Below, in pieces: positions 10,371-21,272 of a stretch of DNA of 64,000 bases. The notes under the pieces were generated by a model that was not told the DNA's origin, did no database searches, and worked only from the letters and a program-made list of their open reading frames with translations. Every line of letters starts with the position of its first letter. Within the stretch, counting starts at the first letter, position 1. A program made the position numbers and the translations under genes. This DNA is from Tricholoma matsutake (Eukaryota > Basidiomycota > Agaricomycetes > Agaricales > Tricholomataceae): contig AP026539.1 of NCBI GenBank assembly GCA_026075535.2, forward strand, positions 12,400,001 through 12,464,000. Reading direction: 5' to 3'.

Positions 10371-11721
10371 CATCAAAAGTGGTTCAATCTGTTGAGGATG
10401 TTTCTGATGTGAATTTTGTTGAATGTGGAAGACAAGCACTTGCTTCCCACATGATAACATTAACACAATTGCAAAGTGCTGCCAATGTTGCCGATCATCA
10501 GATTGCCCCCTCACATATCACCCCCAACAATGAAGCCAAATTTGACCTTTCAGATGAAGAAACTCCAGCTGCAGGCACTTCACAATGTTTGGATGTCACA
10601 TATGCCATTCCAGTGGAAGAACAACAAATACAACTACCATCTGATGGACATCTTGCTAAAGTGGAGATTCTGCTTTGGAAGAACCAGGCAAGCCATTTGC
10701 TGAATCGGCTTGGGGAGCTCATTGCAGAAAAATCATTTCAATATTTGCATATCATTTGACCAGCGCCCAGGAAGGGTGTTTACACCCAGGCCAGATTGGT
10801 GGTCAAGGAATTGGTAGACAACATTACTTTGCATGCCCAAATGTATATGCATTGCCAAAGGCACTTGGTTGCTCTGCGATGTGATGCCGACACGTTAAGT
10901 ATGTTTCAGCCATTAGTGAAGGATGACCTGAAGGCTAGCACAGCTATTCTTAAACCCAATGCACCTGGTTCAACCAACCTTCATCTTTCCTGGATTTGGT
11001 GCAAGTCTCGCTGATCTGGTTATCTAGGGGACACCGCATTTGGTGCTGATGCCACTGCCGATGCCGATGGTGGCCGACTCTGGGAATGTACGTTTATTTT
11101 CAACCCACTCACATCTCTCAGTCCATTGAGTACATTTGCTTAGATCACAGGCTCAGAGCAATAGATGGAAGGAGGAACTTCTGCTGGTCACATATGAAAT
11201 GCAGTGGACTGTGCACTATTTCATGTATCACAATCAGAAGTGGTGCTCCACCTTGATCTCTGACAATACCCCTCCCAGTAGCCTAGCATATGCTCATTGT
11301 CAGCAGGCTGTCTGGTACGACTTAGCCTTTAGGGCTGACAAAGCATTCAGATCAACAAATGTCAATTATCATTCCCCTTTGTGACTATCCATTGTGTAAT
11401 CTAGATTATCTTGATAACTAACCATGATCAGTATGTCCAACATATCACTCACTATCTTCAACCCCTTTTCATTACAATTGGGCATGAAAGGTGCCCTGCA
11501 AAATCAGACACAGGAGGTCATCTGGTATGTGGAGTCATGATTCTGGTGGGTATTGCTGGAGATCAAACAATCCAATGTGATAAAACAACAATGGATGCAA
11601 AAATGTCTGTATAATGAACTTGTAAGATGTTGCCCAAACATAGGGATCCTTGTAATTATATATCACAGATGTATGTCATGTCCTGGATTGACATCGGCAA
11701 TACCATCGGCCTTATGATTGA

Positions 11722-12949
11722 GTGCTGATCCTACTTCAGTCCTTGGCTGACAGTCTGGCCGACATCAATATTGAACATTTGCTGCTTGGATTCCATCCAT
11801 CTCTCTTGGCTGCATTGGATGATGGTGTGGCGACCAAGGCACCCATCCACCTTGTGGATTCATATGCATGTGATTGGTGGAGACACTATCGGGAGCCAGG
11901 ACCCGAGCACATTTTGGGCATTGCCACCCTGGATGAGTGCCTCAATACCCATCAGCAATATGTTCCGGCACCCATCACTGACTCATCTCACCCTGGTAGC
12001 CAGGTGCTGCCAAGTCAGCCTGATTGCCAATCATGTCTCAATCTCCAGAGTCTTGTGCAAGATAGTTTAGCCAAACTACACAGCATGCATAACTTCATCA
12101 ATGGTTGTGAATCCTCCACTGACACTGCATTAAATGCAAATACCAGGCACACAGCAGGGTACAATCGGCTTCATGAGCTTGCCCTGCTCAAGGAGCTTCA
12201 GGCTCAAACACTGGCATCGGCAGCAGCCATGGCACTGGCAGCCTCCTCAAAGGCATCAGTAACAAGACAGTCAAACTGTATTGCAGCACACATGAAGGCC
12301 AAACTTGCCATTGCTGTTGCTGTTGCCAATGCTGTTGAAAATGACAATGAGGACAGTGAAAGTGATGGTGATCATGACAGTGATGGCAATGGTGACAATG
12401 GTGATAGGAAGGACAATGCTGTGGCCAATCGTCCACTGCCCACAGCCTCTCAGGCTGCTATGGCATGGGATAGTGAAGATGATTCACCTTGTGCTGACCA
12501 GCCAACTGCCTTTGAGGCAGCCATGGCATGGCAGAGCGATGAAAATCCATCCCCTCCTGCTTCTGGTATCACAGCACAATCTCTAACTGGCTTTGATGAC
12601 ACTGCCTTCTACCTTGCTGACACCACCTCTTCAGCATCAGGCCCCACAGTTTCCATTCCAACAGCAGTTCCAACTGCATCTGATGCAGCAGATGTTTTCT
12701 TTTCGTCTTCAGAGACTAGATTCCACCCATGAATCTAACAGTGAGGATGATGCTGCATCCAATGCTGAGGTCCCTGATGTTGACTCTGATCTCTCTTGTA
12801 CCATGTCCCCTACTAGCTCTCAGATAGACTTCCCCACTCCTTCTCACATCACACTCCCACGTTCCAATCTCTATGGTCCTGTGGACTTCAGCTATGTTGA
12901 TGTTACTTGGTTGTCTGGCTCTGATGACATGATGGATACTGACTCATGA
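11722..12949 (+). CDS. Hypothetical acidic, Ser/Ala-rich protein of the KDZ element
   Basis: A long open frame (11722-12732, about 336 residues) starts MLILLQSLADSLADINIEHL and continues with a region rich in Ala and a coiled-coil-like stretch (LALLKELQAQTLASAAAMAL). It then has an Asp/Glu/Ser tract (NDNEDSESDGDHDSDGNGD). A second frame to 12949 (THESNSEDDAASNAEVPDVD and YVDVTWLSGSDDMMDTDS) probably joins it by an intron or frameshift near 12690-12725. It lies downstream of the transposase on the same strand, inside the KDZ element. I do not recognise the family. The acidic tail suggests a nuclear or chromatin-associated accessory protein, which is only a guess. Confidence 0.5.
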
Positions 12950-13664
12950 TGCACTCTTCATATATATAGTACTGTTTCATGACTTACAATGTGTAATACT
13001 ATTGTTGATGGGTTGGTCCATGCTAATCATGGTGTAAAAACTGCTCAATTTCTTCCCCATCCATGGGATGTCATTTGTGAGGCCAAAATCATGCTGCATT
13101 GGACTGCCAATGCCAATGCCAATGCCTATGCTGATCCCACTGCTGCTTCCAATGCAATGCCATAGTGAAGGACTCACATATAAGTGAATTAATGCACCTC
13201 CACATTGAATGATGCAATGTACTCTTCCTTGGCTGGATAGTGCTGATGAGATGGCCCACATAGTGAGGTCCAGGTCCCTGTCCAACTATTGCTACCAGTG
13301 CCAATGCTGCTGCCGCTGCCAATGTGGATTTTATAATTAAAGGTGTCATTGATTCATGACCTAGCTCAATTTAAATGGAACAACATGAGACCAGGGTTCA
13401 CATTGGTCACCCAACTGCCATTGCTGTTGCCATTGCTGTTTGCCATTGCCATTGCCAATGGCTGATGCAATGATGGGGGTTTCCATGCATTGGATGCACC
13501 ATATGTGCTTAAATAGCAGCTTGTGTACCACACAGAATGCTCTCTAATGCACTCCATTGGTTACAATAGGTATAGGCACAGTTATATACAGTATGTTTGA
13601 CAGTGTCCACTGAGCCATATCATTCGATACAATGTGTACATCTGATAGACTGTATTATTTGGTA
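12950..13664. other. Noncoding right part of the KDZ element
   Basis: No coding potential is evident. The stretch is marked by imperfect GCCAATG/CATTGGC repeats at about 13085-13125, 13295-13325 and 13415-13465 and ends at the CAGCGTAG duplication. Confidence 0.5.
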
Positions 13665-13953
13665 CAGCGTAGCTTACCTATGTGGAGACTTCTATTTAAC
13701 CAAGCTCCTCTTGCCAATACTCCTCTCAACAGCAAAAGCCTCAGGAATCCCAGCACACATCATAACTGTTGCATTTACCATGGTGTTGATGTACAATGGA
13801 CTGCATTTTGAAACATTCAAGGATGGTCCTGCATGCAAAAAGCTTGGAGAACAAGCACTGTATAATCAAGGCAAGTTTGGGAACATTGTCTTTGCATTGG
13901 AACTTGCTTGCTGGTACGGTGACCAGGGGATAGTTGCAACATCTTTGAACCCA

Positions 13954-16771
13954 GTAATGCCTTTGTTAACATGTCCACTGTTTGTTCTGGGTCTCGACAG
14001 TTTTGTATATCGAGTATTTTGTCTGTTACTAGTGTTCGGACTCAGTGATGGTGAATACCAATATGTTTTGATCGCTGGTGAAATTGAGGATTATGTGTCA
14101 ATATTATGTATCCTTCATTATCACCTTTAATTTCTGTTGGTGAGTTCTGTGGGAATCCGAGTTCACTGTACAAATGTCTCAGCCATGTTGCCTCTCATCC
14201 AGCCTCCAACAGCACTACATATTCTGCTTCCGTAGAGGACAATGCTATCACAGTGTGTTTCTTTGATGTCCATGTGATTGCTCCCCCTGCTGCTAGAAAA
14301 ATGTAGCCAGTCATGGATTTGAGGTCATCAGCATTTGTGTATGCAGCACCTGCATATCCGTGGAAGAGGTTTCCAGTTCCAGTTTCATCTTGGGATTTTC
14401 TATATGTTATCCCTAGAGTTTTCATACCCACCAGGTATCTGAGTATTCACTTTATTGCACCATGGTGTTTTAAACCTGGGGTTGGGGTGTAGGCAGCCAA
14501 TTTATTAACTGCATAGCTTATGTCCAGTCTTGTGGAATTTGTCAAAAATTGCAGACTCCCCAATAATCGTGCATATGAATTGCTTCAATTGGGTTCATTA
14601 TCATCCAGATTTGGTCCAAGCTTTATATTGGGGTCAATGGGTATACCGGTAGGATTTGCATTGGCTATTCCTTCATTATGGAGAATATTTTCAATATATC
14701 TCTGTTGAGATATAGTTATTGCATTCTTGGTTTGTGTAACCTCAATGCCAACAATTTTACTTAGCTCTCCAAGATCTGTTACTTCCCATTCTGAGCAGAG
14801 TGTTTCTTTCATATAATCCATCATTTTATCAGATGAAGCAAAAAGTAGTGAGTTGTCCACCCAGATAGCCATTATTCTGAAGTCATTACCATTGCATCGT
14901 ATATATGTGCATGGATCAGAAATTAAGCATGCATAGCCATGGATTTTGAGTTTGGCATCAAATTCATTATTCCACTCTTGGCCTGCCTGTTTTAAACCAT
15001 AAAGTGTTTTGACTAACCTGCATACTCGACCCATTCCATCTTCACATCCCTCAGGCTGTTGCATATATATTGCCTCCTGCAAAGTGCTGTTTAGATATGT
15101 GCCCTTTACATCCATTTGTTGTAACTTGAGTCCCTTTTCAGGTATGAGTGCTAGTAATGCACGTAATGTATCCATCCTGACAACCGGTGAGAATGTTTCC
15201 CTATAATCAAATCCAGGTCATTGTGCATATCCTTTCACCACTAATCTTGCTTGATATCTTACTACTTCCCCTTCTTTATTGCGCTTTTTGACAAAGATCC
15301 ATTTATTTTTAATTGGTACTGCATTGTGAGGTTTCTGGATGAGTTCCCCAAGTCCCCTTCTCTGATAATAAATCCAATTCAATCTTCATGGCCTTTGGCC
15401 ATCCAGGCCAATCCAGGGAGTTCTTCGCATCTTCAAGACTCGTAAGTTCATCTCCAGCAACAATTGCATAGACTTCTTCTATTGATAAGAAATTGTTATT
15501 GTCCTCATATGCAAAAGGATTGTGAAGATGTTTATAATCAATACGAATTCCACATGTCTTCCACAGTTTGTCAGTATCTATATCTTTCTGTGTTTCATTC
15601 CATTTTTGCTTCTTTGGTGCAAAATTCTGAGTTCTATCATCAGAATCACCCATTGGTGGTGTGCTACCTGCAGACTTCCCCTCATGCAGTAAATTGGGCC
15701 TAATTTCAATATGGTCAGGAGTTGGTTTTTCTGTAGGTGTAATATTCTGGAAGTTGTGGGAGGTAAGTACTTTGTGAGTTTCTGCATTGCAATATTTTAC
15801 TGCCCCAGCACCATCATCATAGCTGACGTATGCTCAGCACCTTGGTAGCATTTTTCAGGGTTTCTTTTGACCTTGTAGTAATATCTATATGTGGCTCCCA
15901 AACTCCCATAAATGCAATACATTGGATTTTATTTTGTGCCATCCTTCGTAAGGTGTTGATTTCAGGAGATGTTCTGTAAATGATCAGTTACAAAGGTAAG
16001 CGGTGTGTAAAACTGCATATTTCCAAAGAAGTTGGTTGGCAGTTATCATGGCACATGATAGTTCAACAAGAGTTCTATTCATTTGCTCTGCGATGCCATT
16101 CTGCAAAGGTGAGTATGGTGCAGTTAGTCTTACTTCTATACTGCGTTCATTGCGCTATTTTTCCAACTTCTCATTTACAAATTCTTTTCCGCACTCAATT
16201 TGGATTCCCTTTGGTTTTTGACCTTGAATTATTAGATGTGTCAAATAATTTATTACTGCTTGTGTTGAGTCCAATTTCTCTTTCAAACACTGGACGGTTG
16301 TGTAGCATTTTGTGTCGTCCACACATAACAAGTAATATTGATTTCCATTTAAAGATTTGATCGTGTATTTTCCCCATAAGTCAATATGTGTCAATTCTCC
16401 GGGTTCAGTTTGTCATGTGGATATTTTAGGAAAGGGTTCTATGTGTTGCTTCACCTTGGTACATGCAATACAGTCTGGTTTAGGACTGTGTTTATCGACA
16501 TTAAATCCATCGACCAAATTCCTATCCAATAATTTCTGCAGGCCAGAATACCTGACATGCCCAAAGCACCTGTGCCAAGTTTCCCAATTGGGCACCACAT
16601 CATTATTGATGAATGATTGGTGATTGGCAGCTTCTATTGTAAGTGTCGGGTGTCGGTCACATACAGTTAATTCCATCTTGTATAAGTGGTTGTTAACCTT
16701 GTTCCCTTGTGCTATTTTCTTCCCCTCCTTAGTGACAAAGGTAATTCTTCCCTTTCCACCTGTATATCTTC
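13954..16771 (-). pseudogene. Copia-2 integrase, reverse transcriptase and RNase H
   Basis: On the minus strand the order is the GAG-pre-integrase zinc site (WHRCFGHVRYSGLQKLL, then CIACTKVKQH), integrase (YYLLCVDDTK, LTAPYSPLQNGIAEQMNRTL), RT (KLQQMDVKGTYLNSTLQEA, TLYGLKQAGQEWN, WVDNSLLFA) and RNase H (AITWTSKKHTVIALSSTEAE, DNEGYIILT, RDPEQTVDMLTKAL). Copia RTs usually have Y-V-D-D where this has W-V-D-N, so a catalytic Asp appears lost. Integrase carries stops and frameshifts near 16150, 15950 and 15850. The frame ends at the junction with the host gene. Confidence 0.88.
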
Positions 16772-17051
16772 CTGAACTTTACACTGCCCCACATAGTCCT
16801 GAAGGAATCCTGGTAGTCCTACCAGGAAGACCAGGAATCCTCCAGGAATCCAGTAGGACTCACCAGGACTCACCAGGAATGCAGTACTAGGACTCACCAG
16901 GACTCACCAGGACTCACCAGGCATCCAGTGAGACTCAGTATCCTAAAGTCATACAATAATGGAAAGTCAATTTGAGATACCTTACAAGTTTCAAGTGCTT
17001 TGGACTTCATGAATTTCACAAAGTACCTACAAAATAAACTTGTGCAGAGCA

Positions 17052-17122
17052 GGGATTGAACTCTAGAACTCATGATCAAGAATCACATGACAAACCAAAC
17101 AAGTGCTTAACCAGTTGAGCCA
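17052..17122 (-). promoter_or_regulatory. Left outward tRNA-like module of element C
   Basis: Minus-strand A box TGGCTCAACTGGTTAAGC (17105-17122) and B box GAGTTCAATCCC (17052-17063). It matches the left modules of elements B and D closely and reads toward the left terminus. Confidence 0.7.
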
Positions 17123-17283
17123 CAGGAGAATTATTAGCTGCAATGTAAAAGTGTATTTATACCCTCAAACTCAAACTTAGCTATGTCTCTCTTGAAGCTC
17201 ACAATTAAGATCAAATAAAATTTATTACCTACATCCCTATCATTGGACATGAGGGATACACCATTAATTACATAAAAAATAAA

Positions 17284-17488
17284 CCTCCCCCACACAAGGT
17301 GCGAGGGGGAGTCCTACAAATATATACATATAAAACTAATCTCCCCTCGCATTCGACGTGAGGGGAGCACCACAATTGTAAAGAAAAAGAAAGAAAAACC
17401 CCTCACCCACGTAAAATGCAGGTGAGGGGGAAGGTATTACCATAAATAAAAAATGAAAAAAACTGCCCCACGCAAAATGCGGGGGCAG
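17284..17488. repeat. Array of four GC-rich hairpins in element C
   Basis: Inverted repeats at about 17284-17311, 17341-17367, 17398-17430 and 17463-17488, for example CTCCCCTCGC-loop-GTGAGGGGAG and TGCCCCACGC-loop-GCGGGGGCA. They have the same number, order and AT-rich spacing as the array in element B, but different stem sequences. Confidence 0.8.
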
Positions 17489-18966
17489 CCTGGTGAGTCA
17501 TGCCTGTCATCCTGTCCCTGTTGTCCTGGGTGCTGGGCCTTCATTGTCGCTGTCCTTGTCATTGCTGTCCTGGGCATCATTTCTGTGCTGCTCCTGGACA
17601 TCGTTGCCATCCTGGCCATCTCCTGCTGTGTGGTGGTGGCCATCATCCCCATTCCACCCACAATCCACCCCATGAGCAGTGGCTCATAGGGCTGGAGGCA
17701 GGTGGTGTGTCATTGGCCCTGTTGTCATTGTCTGTTGTGGTTGGTGGCCATGCTTTGCCTTCTTGGGGTTCTGGTGCTGGTAGGCAGTGGCATCATTGTC
17801 ATCATCGATGGCACACACTCACAATCCACCCTACGAGCAGAGGCTCACAGGCGTGGGGTGGGTGTGTTGGGTTGTCTCATGTCCGGCCATTGTTACCAGT
17901 ACAGTAGAACCTATAAAACAAAAGAAATGAGTTAGTTAGTTTATAATAACAAAAAGCAAACAAAAAAAAATTATGTAGGGCCCATCCAGTCTCATCATAG
18001 TCAGTAGCTAGTACTCAAAAAGCTTTGTCAGTGACCAAAAAAATAAGAGAAAAAACTTACTTACAGCCCAAGAGACGTCATTGATGTCTCTTGGGCATTC
18101 CCTGGTGCTGGTGTCCTGTTGTCATTGCATGGTTGTCTCCATCCTCACACCCATTTGTCATCCTGGCTTCGCTGTCGCTGTCCTGGCCATGTTGCGTTCT
18201 CTGGTGCAGGTGTCCTGTCATTGTTGCATGGTCATCTCTGTCCTCGCACCCCTCCTTCCACCCTGCGAGCACTTGCTCGCAGCAGCAGTGCTGGGTGCTG
18301 GGTTGTGCTTGTCGTCTGTTGTCCTCCCTGTCCCATCGTTTTCATGGTCGTCCATTGTCCTCCCATCCTTGTCTTGCCACCCTGCTGCTCTCGTCATTTT
18401 GGGCCTTGCCACCCTGCTGCTCTCATCGTTTGCAGCTCCTCATCTCCATCTCCATGGTCCTCATCATCACTCCCCATTTCCACCCTGCAAGCAGCTGCTC
18501 ATGGTGGTGGAGGGTGCAGTGGTCATGGTGGGTCGCATCATACAATGAGAAACTATAAAAATTCAAAAGAAAACTAATATTAATCAAAAAAGAATGAAAC
18601 AAAAAAAAAAAACTTACCTGGGGCCCAAATGATGATGTATGTCGTTTGGGCCCATTTCCTTCTGGCCTTCCCTCTCTGCATTGTCATCACTGGCTGCACA
18701 GCAAGATACTTCTAAGAAGGTATGATGTCAGTATTCTGGAAGTACTCCTAATACTGCCACCATACTCACCAAGGGATATTTTGCCAGTATGCATACCAAT
18801 CTAGAATACTACTTCAGTACCTTCAGTACTATCAAAATATAGTACAATACTGTCAAAATACCTCTAGTGAAGTATGTTGACAATATTAGGAATACTGTCA
18901 GGATACTTTCACAGTACTTCTCAGGCAGTATTGTGCCTTGCACCCAGTGCATTCTCTGTTTCTTCA

Positions 18967-19012
18967 TTTGTTGTTTGTTGTTTGTTGTTTGTTGTTTGTT
19001 GTTTGTTGTTTG
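18967..19012 (+). repeat. TTTGTTG microsatellite
   Basis: About six tandem TTTGTTG units lie inside element C. They have no coding role. Confidence 0.9.
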
Positions 19013-19410
19013 TCATCTGTTGCTCACTCGTCATTCTTTGTTTGTCATTTGGTGTCATCTTGTTGTCATGATATAGTTAGAACCTAAAGAAGGAAAGAAA
19101 ACATTAGTTAGTTCAATAAAAAAAAAGTAAAAAACATTACCTGGGCCCCAAACAACATCTGTCATCGTTTGGGCCTGAGGTGGTTCAACTGCAGCCATTG
19201 GTGGCATTAGACAAGGTGGTGGTGGCCATAGAAGCAGTGGCAACAGGTGTTGACAGAGGGGAGGTGGTGGAAGTCAGGTGGCATTGTCATTGAGAGTGGT
19301 GATGATGGTGGATGATGAGCTGGCAATGTTGATATGCAGCTGTGTGCTTTGTCATGCACAGCCACCCCAATGGTACCTAGAGCAGTAAGTGGACATACCT
19401 CATAAGTCTA

Positions 19411-19474
19411 TGTGGTGTAGTGGTTATATTGGCTATGCTAAAATGTTGTTGTCTCATGCCTAGGGTTCAATTCC
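19411..19474 (+). promoter_or_regulatory. Right outward tRNA-like module of element C
   Basis: A box TGTGGTGTAGTGGTTA (19411-19426) and B box GGGTTCAATTCC (19463-19474). It is the counterpart of the right module of element B and reads toward the right terminus at 19835. Confidence 0.72.
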
Positions 19475-19843
19475 AGCTCATGTTATTTATTTTATTACTT
19501 AGTAGTAGTAGTAGTAAGGACTCCTGGTTCAATCCTACTGGATTCCTTGTGAGTCCTTGTGAGTCCTTGTGAGTCCGGTGAGTCCTGATGAGTCTACAGA
19601 GTCCTGGTTACTCTTATAGAGTCCTACAGGATTCCTGGTCAGTCCCCCCAGATTCCTGAGAGTCCAAGTCCTGGGGAATTCCTGGAATAGTACCAGGAAG
19701 AGCCTGATTTACCTGGAATATACCAGGACTGAACCAGGAATCCCACTGGAGGAAAAACAACCAGGAATGCAACATTTGGTGAACAATGGCTGTGGCAGGG
19801 ATAACCAGGAATATGTGGGGCAGTGTAAAGAGCTCATATCTTC

Positions 19844-21006
19844 CCCCAGCTGCATCCCACTGCCCCAACAAAATCAAATTATTCTGTGTTCCAGGTACAT
19901 GGAGTATGTCCTCCAAGCACAAAATATAATTGTGACCATTACATGTCAAAATTAATTCAACAGTTCAGCGGCCCTCAATTTTCGCTTCTTTACCACCTAC
20001 ACCTGTTATGGAACATTTTTCCACAGGTGTGTATGCAATAAAGGCTTCTCTTTGACATGTAACATGCAAAGTTGTTGCTGAATTGGCTAACCAGTCATAC
20101 CAGATCAATCGCTCATCATTTCCATCAAGGTTACAGGCTTCATATGTGTAAAGTTCTTCATTTACTGGAAATGCAATCAATTCCTCCCCCACATTTGAAT
20201 CTTCAGTACCCTTCTTTGATCCTTCTTTTTGCTTCTCTTTTCCCTTCTTTTCTCTCCAACAATCTCTTTCCTTATGTCCTATATTTTCCACAGTTCTGAC
20301 ATTTGTTACCAGCATATTTGTGACATTTACTTGACCAATGTCCTGGTTGCTTACAATGTTTGCAATAAGGTTTGTTGGAGGATTTATGATCAGTGATGCT
20401 CTCTTCCAAAGTTTTGGTAGTTCTGCTATTCTTCTGGGTATTAACCAGGTTTGTGCTAGAACCATTAGAATACTTGTTATGAGAGTGCATCATACAAATT
20501 TTATATTCCTCCCGTAATAAACCAATAAAGGAATCTGAGGAAATTCTCCTTTTGGGGTCCGGATCATTGGGATCATTGGCATTCCCATTACAGGGTTCGA
20601 CATAAGCCTGCCAAGACCAAGGTAAAGATGCCAAAATAATCACTTTGAAGTGTGTGTCCAAAACATGGAATTCCACATTGGGGAATTTATTGATGCAGTT
20701 GCAATATGATTTAAGCATGTCAAGGTGCTTTGGGATATCATCCACATCTAGTATCTTGGTCTCATATAACATGCAGTGTATATGATTTACTGTTTGATGT
20801 GCCTTGTTCTTGTGAGTGACTGTAAGTGCTGAATACATTGCTTCAGCTGATGTTTTCAATCCAACATGATCCATTTGAGAGGAGGTGACATTATGCATGA
20901 TTACTTGTTGTGCCCAAGAGTCGTTTTTGTCCTAGTTATTTGCATTAACGGGATCTTTGGTTTCATCTGGTGGTCTCACACTGCCAGTAGTATATCCAGT
21001 TATATC
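19844..21006 (-). pseudogene. Copia-2 Gag (C-terminal part) and protease
   Basis: The minus-strand frame resumes with GYTTGSVRPPDETKDPVNAN and then MHNVTSSQMDHVGLKTSAEA. Two CCHC knuckles follow (CKHCKQPGHWSSKC and CQNCGK then GHKERDC), the second split by a frameshift. The protease region reads YDWLANSATTLHVTC. The family has D-S-A/G at this site, so the catalytic Asp appears to be Asn. The frame continues through LEDILHVPGTQNNLILLGQW up to the element C junction. Confidence 0.85.
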
Positions 21007-21272
21007 TACATTGTCCAAGGTCTGGGTCAGGACCACCTGAACTGGGTCCGACCCAGCTCCAAACCTCATGGGTCCAGTCCAGGTCCAGCTTGCAGGTGGA
21101 CTGGACTGCATTTGCAGGTCCAGGTCCAGGTGAGGAGCAGACTGTGAACCAGGTCCAGACCACGAGGACCCTCCCTCTCTCACTTGGGGGGCATCGTGCT
21201 TTGTTCAAGTCCTTGTGCATGGCAAACCAATCATTCATAGCACATAATGGTACAGCCCAGAGTCCAGTAATG

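Larger units (their letters stand above)
5462..11383 (+). pseudogene. KDZ transposase with CxC2-like cysteine cluster
   Basis: The gene starts at MSLTRAPYKQKRRSK. A cysteine cluster (CNYCAFNKWAIWRC, LCCAC, H, PFHCIECWTGTHF) follows at about 5880-6040 and matches the CxC2 domain of KDZ transposases. Element B interrupts at 6441. The KDZ core runs from 8654: SFAPYLPSD, YVCVVHTNGVHHL, SLANFSPACPQPGINIPENW, FVADGNFKADH, an intron at about 9522-9583, then GLVAIACAWHGCYAP, QQKNVDFAFL, SFIPGSGIVAAKIFESLW and AEMLDDHTTDSNHKKMLG. The tail (about 10790-11383) includes WKEELLLVTYEMQWTVHYF. The family normally has YDIxCQ, but here it reads YNIVCQY, so a likely catalytic Asp is Asn. Frameshifts near 5700 and 10100, in-frame stops near 6200-6300 and element B make it inactive. 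Confidence 0.88.
3595..13664 (+). mobile_element. KDZ-superfamily DNA transposon of 10 kb inserted in the dehydrogenase gene
   Basis: The same 8 bases CAGCGTAG stand directly before (3587-3594) and after (13665-13672) this block, and dehydrogenase coding sequence flanks both sides. Inside are a CxC2/KDZ transposase gene, a divergent minus-strand gene at 4265-5178 and a further plus-strand gene at 11722-12949. I see no clear terminal inverted repeat at the junctions. The left 500 bases are rich in GAGCTG/CAGCTC words. Element B later inserted in its transposase gene, so the KDZ insertion is older than B. Confidence 0.82.
1215..13954 (+). pseudogene. Short-chain dehydrogenase (retinol dehydrogenase-like), split by transposons
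   Basis: This is a decayed NAD(P)-binding Rossmann-fold oxidoreductase. The first exon starts [13 protein letters not shown] and, after a one-base shift, reads [20 protein letters not shown] with the cofactor motif TGGNS. Element A interrupts at 1334. The coding sequence resumes at 3243 (GISKETVK), a 59-base intron with GT-AG ends lies at 3268-3326, and exon 2 reads [19 protein letters not shown] and [13 protein letters not shown]. The KDZ transposon interrupts at 3595. The gene resumes at 13673 with FYLTKLLLPILLSTAKASG and the catalytic region ALYNQGKFGNIVFALELA, where the family has Y-x-x-x-K (YNQGK here). It ends at the copia-2 junction in SLNP. The C-terminus is missing. The family assignment is firm. 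Function is lost. Confidence 0.85.
16772..19835. mobile_element. Element C: non-autonomous TIR transposon, 3064 bases
   Basis: The 8-base duplication ATATCTTC (16764-16771 and 19836-19843) flanks it. The ends are CTGAACTTTACACTGCCCC and, reversed at the right, GAGCTCTTTACACTGCCCC, each 19 bases. CAGGAATCC/GGACTCAC words form subterminal repeats. It carries outward tRNA-like modules at both ends, four hairpins at 17284-17488, GAGCA-TGCTC palindromes near 17670, 17835, 18258 and 18488, and GGGCCCAAA-type palindromes near 18067, 18622 and 19143. Removing it rejoins the copia-2 frame between protease (ILLGQWDAAGGRYE) and pre-integrase. No transposase is present. Confidence 0.92.

Noticed and set aside
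17437..18577. Several long frames in element C (for example three overlapping frames of about 150 residues at 18081-18577)
   Set aside because: All three frames stay open in the same place because of repeat composition, and none is conserved in elements B or D.
18967..19012. The TTTGTTG repeat as a CRISPR-like or telomeric array
   Set aside because: There are no spacers, the unit is only seven bases long, and the host is eukaryotic. It is a plain microsatellite.
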